NCBI GenBank assembly: GCA_002352145.1 | Contig: DEHX01000124.1 | Location: 1 to 27,040, forward strand | From: Chitinophagaceae bacterium UBA2789 | Lineage (GTDB): Bacteria; Bacteroidota; Bacteroidia; Chitinophagales; Chitinophagaceae | Length of the DNA stretch: 27,040 nucleotides | Direction of reading: 5' to 3' | Shown here: piece by piece, positions 1-5,566 of the stretch | Position numbering within the stretch: position 1 is the first letter of the stretch | How the letters are laid out: each line of letters starts with the position of its first letter | Position numbers and translations under genes: made by a program | Notes under the pieces: generated by a model | Told to the model about the DNA's origin: nothing | Database searches by the model: none | Seen by the model: the letters and a program-made list of their open reading frames with translations, nothing else

Positions 1-314
1 CCCTGTATGCGGCCGATTACAAACTTGGGACAGATACGGATTGCATTGATTACTTTGGCAAAGCCGCTGAAAAATTCAAGTCCCTGTTCTTTGTTTTTAA
101 TAGCAACCAGCTCGTCAAAACTGGCCCCGGAACAAAACGTTTTATCTCCAAAACTGCGTAACACAATCACTTTGGTTTCTTCATCATTGCCGGCTCCGTG
201 TATGGCCTGGGCCAGGTCTTCCAACATTTTTCCCGGCAAGGAATTACTTTGCGGGTGATAAAACTCAATTGTATTTACACCGTGATGAATTGCTGATTTT
301 ACATAAGCTTCCAT
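1..314 (-). CDS. Enoyl-CoA hydratase/isomerase family protein, 3' end cut by the window
   Basis: The visible 104 N-terminal residues start with MEAYVKSAIHHGVNTIEF and read through the window edge without a stop. They match the crotonase fold: an early beta strand, then KVIVLRSFGDKTFCSGASFDEL (about residues 46-67), which corresponds to the family's oxyanion-hole strand (usually FCAGAD-like), then a helix ending at ICPKFVIGRIQG, where the second oxyanion-hole loop normally begins. Crotonases hydrate or isomerise enoyl-CoA thioesters in the cytoplasm. The gene lies 90 bp downstream of paaZ on the same strand, so a role in phenylacetate or beta-oxidation (PaaF/PaaG-type) is likely, but the family cannot be split further from this fragment. 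It has its own TAnnTTTG element 18 bp upstream. The family call is secure; the exact substrate is inference. Confidence 0.85.
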   Translation of the reverse strand, partial: MEAYVKSAIHHGVNTIEFYHPQSNSLPGKMLEDLAQAIHGAGNDEETKVIVLRSFGDKTFCSGASFDELVAIKNKEQGLEFFSGFAKVINAIRICPKFVIGRIQ

Positions 315-320
315 AACCAC

Positions 321-337
321 AATTTGTACTACAAATT
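321..337. promoter_or_regulatory. 17-bp palindrome overlapping the hydratase promoter, candidate operator
   Basis: AATTTGTACTACAAATT is a perfect 8-bp inverted repeat around one central base. It sits between the start codon at 314 and the -7 element at 332-339 and overlaps that element. The size and placement fit a repressor site such as a TetR-family operator, as known for PaaR-type regulators. No regulator gene is visible here, so the binding protein is unknown. Confidence 0.4.
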
Positions 338-339
338 TA
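332..339 (-). promoter_or_regulatory. Bacteroidota -7 promoter element for the enoyl-CoA hydratase gene
   Basis: On the minus strand the sequence is TAAATTTG, an exact match to TAnnTTTG, 17 bp before the ATG at 314. No convincing TTG was found about 19 bp further upstream, so only the -7 half is supported. Confidence 0.5.
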
Positions 340-404
340 GACTGAACATGACCTAATAAATACTGATTTCCATATTGCGGTAAAATAAAAATGTCCCTGC
401 TTTA

Positions 405-2477
405 TTAATTTTTACGGGCCACCATGGTCAATATGGTTGCCACTCCCGTCACCTCATTGGAATCGTCAATCATTTCCACAAGCCATTTTACAATACCTTT
501 TTCAATATCATCCCCCCGCTTAAAATCTTCCGGTTTTTCTACTACTCTTTTATCATTCGGCAGTTTTTCCTTACAGGTAAAGCGAATATGAATTTCTGCA
601 CCCGGGTAAACCGGTTTAGTAAACCGCAACTCATCTATTCCGTAATTCAGCAAAACCGGGTTCTTTTCATAACTGTCAACAAAAAGGCCGGCCGCAATGC
701 TCATAATCAGGTAGCCGTGCGCCACCTGTTGTTCAAACATTGTTCCGCTAAAATCAGTGGATTTGATATGGGCATAGAAATGATCCCCGCTCAGGTCAGC
801 AAATTTGTCAATGTCCTCGGAAGTGATCAGCCGTTTTTCTGTAACAATTTGGTCACCTATCTGCAGTTCTTCAAAATATTTTTGGAAAGGATGTTTACCC
901 GGATCTTTTCCTTTCGCATTCGGCTGGTACACATTGGTTACTTCTGTTATGGTGGTAGGTGAGCCTTGTATAGCCGTACGCTGCAGGTAATGCTTCACAC
1001 CCCTTATTCCACCCATTTCTTCTCCGCCACCGGCACGGCCGGGCCCGCCGTGTACTAATAACGGCAAAGGAGATCCATGTCCTGTATTCTCTTTGGCACA
1101 TTCATTATTCAGCACCAGGATACGTCCATGATGGGTAGCGGCACCGATCACATATTGCCTTGCTTCTTTATAATCGGCTGTTACAACTGTTGTAACCAGG
1201 CTGCCCTTTCCTAATTTGCTTAATGCAATTGCATCCTCCATGTTTTGGTAAGGCATAATCGTACTTACAGGTCCGAATGCTTCTACCTCATGAGGTTCAG
1301 TGCAGGAATGGGGTTTGTCATTCATCAATAATACCGGAGACATAAAAGCCCCTTTCTTTGGATCGGCATCTATCACTTCCACACTATCCAGCGAACCATA
1401 TACTATTTGCGATGAAGCCATTAATTTTTGAATCTGACTTCTGACCTCTGATCGTTGCGTTTCTCCGGCAAGGCTGCCCATTCTAACTTTCTCATTCAGC
1501 GGATTACCGATAACGGTTTGGGCTAATGAAGTGCCTATCGCTTTCCATACATCTTCCATTTTATTCTCGGGTACAAAAATTCTGCGGATGCCGGTACATC
1601 GCTGACCGGCTTTTAATGTCATTTCTTTTCGTATCTCTTTTATAAAAATATCCCACTCCGGTTTATCAGGTGTTACGTTTTCGCCCAGTACTATACAGTT
1701 CAACGAATCAGCTTCCATATTAAAAGGAACATTATTCTCCAGGATAGCCGCCGTCTTTTTCAGCATCAGTCCCGTTGAAGCGCTGCCGGTAAAAGTGACG
1801 ATATCCTGCGAAGTGACATGATCCAGCAGATCACCGGCACTGCCACAGATGAGTTGTAATGAACCTTCCGGTAAAATGCCCGAAGCAATGATCTCTTTTA
1901 CTACAACCTCTGTCAGGTAAGAAGTTACAGTAGCCGGCTTTACAATAGCAGGTACACCGGCCAGCAGGTTCACAGCAATTTTTTCCAGCATACCCCAAAC
2001 CGGGAAATTAAATGCATTGATATGAATAGCCACTCCTTCTTTTGGAGAAAGAATATGTGTACCCATGAACGTATTGTTCTTACTCAGGTTATGACTTTCA
2101 CCGTCAATAGCAATCACATCATCAGGAAATCTCCGACGGAGTGAAGCATTGGCAAATAAGTTACCGATACCACCCTCTATATCTACCCAGCTATCCGCTT
2201 TAGTAGCTCCAGTTTTATAACTGATTTCATAAAATTGGGGAAGATGGTTTCTTAAATGCAGGGCTAATGCCTTTAGCATGTTTCCCCGCTGGTGAAAAGT
2301 CATTTTCCGAAGTGCCGGGTTTCCCACTTTACGGGCATAGTCAGTAATTGCAGCAAAATCAAGCCCTTTAGTAGTGGCGGCAGCAAAAGGTTCTCCCGTA
2401 ACGGCATTATAAAGTAGTTGTCCTTCACCATCCCCTGTAATCCATTTTCCGGTTATATAGTTTCCCAGTTTATTCAT
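405..2477 (-). CDS. paaZ: PaaZ: oxepin-CoA hydrolase / semialdehyde dehydrogenase, bifunctional
   Basis: PaaZ opens the oxepin-CoA ring formed from phenylacetyl-CoA and then oxidises the resulting aldehyde with NADP, yielding 3-oxo-5,6-dehydrosuberyl-CoA. The protein has 690 residues, close to the usual length of about 680. The N-terminal aldehyde dehydrogenase domain (about 1-515) carries the catalytic pair E255 (FNMEADSLN) and C294 (AGQRCTG), one residue off the E. coli numbering. The C-terminal MaoC-like hydratase domain (about 530-690) has DLSGDHFYAHI with D561 and H566, which match the known catalytic residues. Both active sites appear intact. The first residues, MNKLGNYITGKWITG, fit the family start. 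Upstream at 2500-2507 a TATTTTCG sequence is a one-mismatch promoter candidate. The neighbouring enoyl-CoA hydratase supports a phenylacetate pathway role; other paa genes would lie outside the window. Confidence 0.95.
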   Translation of the reverse strand: MNKLGNYITGKWITGDGEGQLLYNAVTGEPFAAATTKGLDFAAITDYARKVGNPALRKMTFHQRGNMLKALALHLRNHLPQFYEISYKTGATKADSWVDIEGGIGNLFANASLRRRFPDDVIAIDGESHNLSKNNTFMGTHILSPKEGVAIHINAFNFPVWGMLEKIAVNLLAGVPAIVKPATVTSYLTEVVVKEIIASGILPEGSLQLICGSAGDLLDHVTSQDIVTFTGSASTGLMLKKTAAILENNVPFNMEADSLNCIVLGENVTPDKPEWDIFIKEIRKEMTLKAGQRCTGIRRIFVPENKMEDVWKAIGTSLAQTVIGNPLNEKVRMGSLAGETQRSEVRSQIQKLMASSQIVYGSLDSVEVIDADPKKGAFMSPVLLMNDKPHSCTEPHEVEAFGPVSTIMPYQNMEDAIALSKLGKGSLVTTVVTADYKEARQYVIGAATHHGRILVLNNECAKENTGHGSPLPLLVHGGPGRAGGGEEMGGIRGVKHYLQRTAIQGSPTTITEVTNVYQPNAKGKDPGKHPFQKYFEELQIGDQIVTEKRLITSEDIDKFADLSGDHFYAHIKSTDFSGTMFEQQVAHGYLIMSIAAGLFVDSYEKNPVLLNYGIDELRFTKPVYPGAEIHIRFTCKEKLPNDKRVVEKPEDFKRGDDIEKGIVKWLVEMIDDSNEVTGVATILTMVARKN
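1433..1453. repeat. Three 7-bp units inside paaZ (TCTGAyn)
   Basis: TCTGACT, TCTGACC and TCTGATC follow one another without a gap. On the coding strand they read in frame and contribute RSEVRSQ to PaaZ. By recalled comparison with E. coli PaaZ the segment has no extra length, so the run may be a chance product of coding sequence. Confidence 0.5.
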
Positions 2478-2569
2478 ATAGCATGGCTGATTTAGGCAAC
2501 GAAAATACCCGAATTTGTAAAAACTACTTTCAACTGATTTTAGTCATAACAGCCTCATATAGATACAAA

Positions 2570-2577
2570 TACCTTTG
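2570..2577 (+). promoter_or_regulatory. Bacteroidota -7 promoter element for the 2599-3486 gene pair
   Basis: TACCTTTG matches TAnnTTTG exactly and ends 21 bp before the ATG at 2599. It contains the TTG at 2575 that could be mistaken for an upstream start codon, so it helps place the real start at 2599. Confidence 0.55.
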
Positions 2578-2598
2578 CACTTCAAAAAACTTGTCATT

Positions 2599-2997
2599 AT
2601 GAAGAAGATATTATCAGTCATTATTATTGCGGCAACCTTGTTTGTAACCAAATCTGCCAATGCACAAGAAAAGGCCAAATGGGCAGAAAAAGATGCTTTT
2701 CACAAAGTGATGAGTGAAACCTTCCATCCGGCTGAAGAAGGAAAACTGGAGCCTATTCGTAAACGCAGCCAGGAAATGATGGATGTAGCTATTGCATGGA
2801 AAAATTCAACCGCCCCTGCCGGTTACGATAAGGAAAAAATTATGAAGGACCTGAAAGCATTGGTTAAGGGAACAAAAAAACTGAATAAAAATGTGCAAAA
2901 AAATGCTTCAGATAATGACTTGAAAGAAGAATTGACAGAACTTCACGACCTGTTTCACCGGATAACAGAAAAATGTTCTGGTGAAGATCATCACTAA
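2599..2997 (+). CDS. Small exported helical protein, function unknown
   Basis: This 132-residue protein starts MKKILSVIIIAATLFVTKSANAQ, a clear signal peptide with cleavage after ANA, so it should be periplasmic. The mature part is charged and almost entirely helical by eye. His residues stand out: FHKVM and TFHPAEEGK near the mature N-terminus, and LHDLFHRITEKCSGEDHH at the C-terminus. A helical bundle with His, Met and Cys at both ends recalls cytochrome b562- or c'-like and metal-binding bundles, but no CxxCH haem motif is present and this is only a resemblance. The start at 2599 is chosen over the TTG at 2575, which lies in the promoter. The lipoprotein gene begins 15 bp downstream, so the two are probably co-transcribed. 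Confidence 0.8.
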   Translation: MKKILSVIIIAATLFVTKSANAQEKAKWAEKDAFHKVMSETFHPAEEGKLEPIRKRSQEMMDVAIAWKNSTAPAGYDKEKIMKDLKALVKGTKKLNKNVQKNASDNDLKEELTELHDLFHRITEKCSGEDHH

Positions 2998-3012
2998 AAT
3001 TTAATAACAGGT

Positions 3013-3486
3013 ATGAAGAAGATTTTAACCGTTTTAATTGTTGCCGGCAGCGTAACTATCATTTCCTGCGGAGGCGGTGACAAAAACCATGATCACAGCG
3101 GGCATAAGAATGATGAACCCAAAACTGCAACGGACAGTTTGTACAGTGAAGTAATGGCAGGCCACGATGAGGTAATGCCAAAAATGGGCAAGATCAGGGG
3201 TGCACAAAAAGAAGCACAGCGGCTGATCGATTCCATAGCTGCACTTCCTGCAAAAGCACAAGCCGAAGCAGCTTCCTTAAAAACCAAACTGGAAGAACTG
3301 GTAAAAGACCTCAGCTATGCTGACTTTGCTATGGATAAATGGATGACTGAATTCAATATGGATTCTGCCAAAGACAATATGGAACAGCGCCTGAAATACC
3401 TGGCTGAAGAAAAACTAAAAGTGAATAAAGTAAAAGATGCTATTCTTAACAGCCTGGCAAAAGCCGATTCATTATTAAAACGATAA
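3013..3486 (+). CDS. Lipoprotein with His-rich N-terminus and helical body
   Basis: The 157-residue product starts MKKILTVLIVAGSVTIISCGGGD. The lipobox TIISC gives a lipidated Cys at residue 19. Directly after it comes a flexible segment with HDHSGH, which could bind a metal. The rest is long amphipathic helices rich in Lys, Glu and Ala, with the signature AGHDEVMPKMGKIRGAQ (about residues 49-65). Proteins of this look are common in Bacteroidota and are sometimes annotated as 'viral A-type inclusion protein', a name with no functional meaning here. It follows the preceding exported protein by 15 bp and shares its transcript, which ends at the terminator at 3511-3556. A joint envelope role is inferred from this pairing. 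The function is unknown. Confidence 0.8.
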   Translation: MKKILTVLIVAGSVTIISCGGGDKNHDHSGHKNDEPKTATDSLYSEVMAGHDEVMPKMGKIRGAQKEAQRLIDSIAALPAKAQAEAASLKTKLEELVKDLSYADFAMDKWMTEFNMDSAKDNMEQRLKYLAEEKLKVNKVKDAILNSLAKADSLLKR

Positions 3487-3510
3487 GAAGATAATTATCC
3501 TGATACTAAG

Positions 3511-3556
3511 ACTCTTCCTGAGGAAGCCCATGAGCGAAGTCCGGGAAGAGTTTTTT
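3511..3556 (+). terminator. Intrinsic terminator after the small lipoprotein gene
   Basis: ACTCTTCC (3511-3518) pairs with GGAAGAGT (3544-3551), followed by a T run to 3556. A competing inner hairpin, CTTCC-TGA-GGAAG (3514-3526), uses the same left arm. It ends the 2599-3486 transcript before the converging gene at 3568. Confidence 0.6.
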
Positions 3557-3567
3557 ATTCCGGTACA

Positions 3568-4047
3568 CTAACGGCTCAAAGGCTCTGCACCAAACTGGCG
3601 AAGATGATGCAATGCATGTTTATAAAGCAACTGCACATTCTGTTCAAAATTCAAATCACCAAAAAAAGGATTTCGGGTTACCAGGTGAGGATTCTTTTCA
3701 AACGCCTCAAAAAATGCGATCAGTTCTTCCTGTAATTCGCCAATAGCTGCCTGTAATGTAGCATAGCGGGTAAGCGGAGGCTCTTCAGACATCAACGGGT
3801 TTTTGGTATTCTCTTTAAACGGCTTCTCACTCATCATAAACTCTCTCATCCGGTCAAGATCTTCTGCAGGGGTAAGTATTGTGTCTATCTTCAATCTGCC
3901 GCTGGCACAACGAAGGGCATCCGCTGAAAAATGCTCTACCATCTGCTGTAAATTCATTTTCCCCCAACGGGGTGTCGCAGTAGGCTGGATTTGCTGCAAA
4001 CAGGAAACAAACCTGGTGCGGAGAAAATTTTCCTTTTCAATACTCAT
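3568..4047 (-). CDS. DUF1569 / DinB-like four-helix protein
   Basis: The protein has 159 residues starting MSIEKENFLRTRF. The C-terminal stretch NPFFGDLNFEQNVQLL followed by YKHALHHLRQFG is the hallmark of the DUF1569 branch of the DinB superfamily. An N-terminal MVEHFSAD provides another His, so a metal site of three histidines like that of DinB/YfiT proteins is plausible. Members are soluble four-helix bundles, some acting as metal-dependent thiol or bacillithiol transferases; the activity of this one is not known. An ATG further upstream at 4104 was rejected because it lies in the adk terminator hairpin. The gene stands alone, between two terminators. Confidence 0.75.
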   Translation of the reverse strand: MSIEKENFLRTRFVSCLQQIQPTATPRWGKMNLQQMVEHFSADALRCASGRLKIDTILTPAEDLDRMREFMMSEKPFKENTKNPLMSEEPPLTRYATLQAAIGELQEELIAFFEAFEKNPHLVTRNPFFGDLNFEQNVQLLYKHALHHLRQFGAEPLSR

Positions 4048-4090
4048 AAAAAAGGTTCGAAGGAGCAAATTACAAAAACAGGTGCTCATG

Positions 4091-4117
4091 AAAAAGCCCT
4101 TCATCAGCGAAGGGCTT
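4091..4117 (-). terminator. Strong intrinsic terminator of adk
   Basis: AAGCCCTTC (4094-4102) and GAAGGGCTT (4109-4117) form a perfect 9-bp stem with a 6-nt loop. On the minus strand it is followed by five T (4095-4091). It lies 23 bp after the adk stop. Confidence 0.8.
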
Positions 4118-4139
4118 AAAAAGAGGTTAATAATATTAA

Positions 4140-4718
4140 TTATTCCAATTTCTTATCGATCGCTTTGCATACAGCATTGAAAATTTCCTCTACAGTACCC
4201 TCTCCTTTTACAGATTCAAATTTCTTCACTTTTTTATAATGCTCCGACACCGGAGCTGTTTCTTTCAGGTAAACAGCATAACGTTTGCGTATAACCTCTT
4301 CATTGGTATCATCGCTTCTTCCTGATGTTTTGCCGCGGTTGAGTAATCTTTTTACCAACTCTTCTTCTGTAACTTCCAGTGCCACCACTGCAGAAATTGA
4401 TGTCATTTTCAGGTCAAGCAAGTTATCCAGGGCCCTTGCCTGTGCTACCGTGCGGGGAAAGCCATCAAATAAAAAACCTCTGGCTCCTTTGTGCTTGTCA
4501 AAATAATTATCTACCATTCCAATCACCACTTCATCGGGCACCAACTGGCCTTTATCCATAAAACTTTTGGCTTCCATTCCCAGCGGAGTATGGTGGGCTA
4601 TTTCCTCCCGCAACAGGTTGCCGGTAGAAAGATGGACTAATTTATATTTCTCTACCAGCTTGTCTGACTGGGTTCCTTTGCCACTTCCCGGGGGGCCGAA
4701 TAATACTAGGTTGAACAT
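4140..4718 (-). CDS. adk: Adenylate kinase
   Basis: Adenylate kinase interconverts ATP + AMP and 2 ADP in the cytoplasm. The product has 192 residues. The P-loop GPPGSGKGT is at residues 8-16. AMP-binding elements follow: HLSTGNLLREEI and the GFLFDGFPRT signature. The lid is short (NRGKTSGRSDDTNEEV) and lacks the four zinc-binding Cys seen in longer forms, which is usual in Bacteroidota. The ATG at 4718 gives MFNLVLFG, the expected start; a TTG two codons upstream is less likely. A TATATTTG promoter element is 24 bp upstream and a strong terminator follows, so adk is a single-gene unit. Confidence 0.97.
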   Translation of the reverse strand: MFNLVLFGPPGSGKGTQSDKLVEKYKLVHLSTGNLLREEIAHHTPLGMEAKSFMDKGQLVPDEVVIGMVDNYFDKHKGARGFLFDGFPRTVAQARALDNLLDLKMTSISAVVALEVTEEELVKRLLNRGKTSGRSDDTNEEVIRKRYAVYLKETAPVSEHYKKVKKFESVKGEGTVEEIFNAVCKAIDKKLE

Positions 4719-4742
4719 AAACAATTAGCATTGGGTGATGGG

Positions 4743-4750
4743 CAAATATA
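4743..4750 (-). promoter_or_regulatory. Bacteroidota -7 promoter element for adk
   Basis: The minus strand reads TATATTTG, an exact TAnnTTTG match, 24 bp before the adk ATG. No TTG was seen at the usual upstream distance. Confidence 0.5.
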
Positions 4751-4871
4751 ATGTACAGGGCTTGCATTCCGCCTGTTCCCGGTCAGAATTGCCATATTCC
4801 TGTATATATCTAAAAAATGTTAAGGTTTGCCATTATAAAATCAGCCGAAAACCATGCAAACTATGTTGCCG

Positions 4872-4879
4872 TACATTTG
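4872..4879 (+). promoter_or_regulatory. Bacteroidota -7 promoter element for msrB
   Basis: TACATTTG is an exact TAnnTTTG match ending 12 bp before the ATG at 4892. It lies downstream of the ATG at 4817 and so argues against that longer start. Confidence 0.6.
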
Positions 4880-4891
4880 TTAAAGCATAAT

Positions 4892-5467
4892 ATGAAAGTA
4901 TCTATAAAATACTTGTTTGTCCTGTTAACTGCAGGCCTGTTGCAACAATGCAGTTATTCCCAGGATAATACAACCCGAAAAAACGAAACGACCATGGACA
5001 GCACTAAAAAAAACAATCCGGTTTACTCCAATACAGATACCGGTAAAGTGGTAATGAGCGAAGAAGAATGGAAAAAAGTATTGCCTGCAGATGTATTTTA
5101 TATAGCCCGGCTGAAAGGGACCGAAAGGCCATGGACCAGTAAGTTCGAGAGTTTTAAAGAAGTAGGCACCTATTACTGTGCTGCCTGCGGCAATGCTTTA
5201 TTTAAAAGTGATACCAAATTTGACAGCGGCTGCGGATGGCCCAGTTTTTACGAACCGATCAATAAAGGAAGCATCATTTATACTCCCGATAACAGCCATG
5301 GCATGCAACGAACAGAAGTGCAATGCGGCCGTTGCAAAGCTCACCTGGGCCATGTATTTGATGACGGCCCTCCACCGACTGGGCTTCGCTATTGTATAAA
5401 TGGTGTGATACTCGATTTTAAAAAAGCACAGGAGGCGGAAAAGAATTATCAGGACAAACAACAATAA
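4892..5467 (+). CDS. msrB: Exported peptide-methionine (R)-S-oxide reductase MsrB
   Basis: MsrB reduces methionine-R-sulfoxide in oxidised proteins. The 191-residue product has an N-terminal signal, MKVSIKYLFVLLTAGLLQQC; C20 may be lipidated, although QQC is a poor lipobox. The MsrB domain spans about residues 55-185. Zinc ligands are C96 and C99 (CAAC) and C145 and C148 (CGRC). The GCGWPSF motif has C114, the likely resolving Cys, and RYCIN has C168 in the position of the catalytic nucleophile. All key residues are present. The start at 4892 places the signal peptide at the N-terminus and follows the promoter at 4872. An envelope repair role is inferred from the signal. A terminator follows at 5490. 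Confidence 0.95.
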   Translation: MKVSIKYLFVLLTAGLLQQCSYSQDNTTRKNETTMDSTKKNNPVYSNTDTGKVVMSEEEWKKVLPADVFYIARLKGTERPWTSKFESFKEVGTYYCAACGNALFKSDTKFDSGCGWPSFYEPINKGSIIYTPDNSHGMQRTEVQCGRCKAHLGHVFDDGPPPTGLRYCINGVILDFKKAQEAEKNYQDKQQ

Positions 5468-5489
5468 GTACTATTAAGTAATAAATGAG

Positions 5490-5515
5490 AAACCCGGTTA
5501 AGCCGGGTTTTTTAT
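5490..5515 (+). terminator. Intrinsic terminator after msrB
   Basis: AAACCCGG (5490-5497) can pair with CCGGGTTT (5503-5510) around a short loop, followed directly by a T-rich tract. It lies 23 bp after the msrB stop. Confidence 0.8.
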
Positions 5516-5566
5516 TTTTCCAACCCCTTCTATTCCGATAAATTTACTGTCCCAAAAAAGATACTT

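Noticed and set aside
7..258. 83-codon open frame on the plus strand at the window start
   Set aside because: It lies opposite the enoyl-CoA hydratase gene, whose protein has clear family motifs.
588..962. 124-codon open frame on the plus strand within paaZ
   Set aside because: Antisense to the conserved hydratase domain of PaaZ; no signal, domain or promoter.
4048..4104. Longer start of the DUF1569-like protein
   Set aside because: The upstream ATG lies in the adk terminator hairpin, and the extra residues show no family resemblance.
4817..4891. Longer start of msrB
   Set aside because: The promoter -7 element at 4872-4879 would lie inside it, and the signal peptide would no longer be at the N-terminus.
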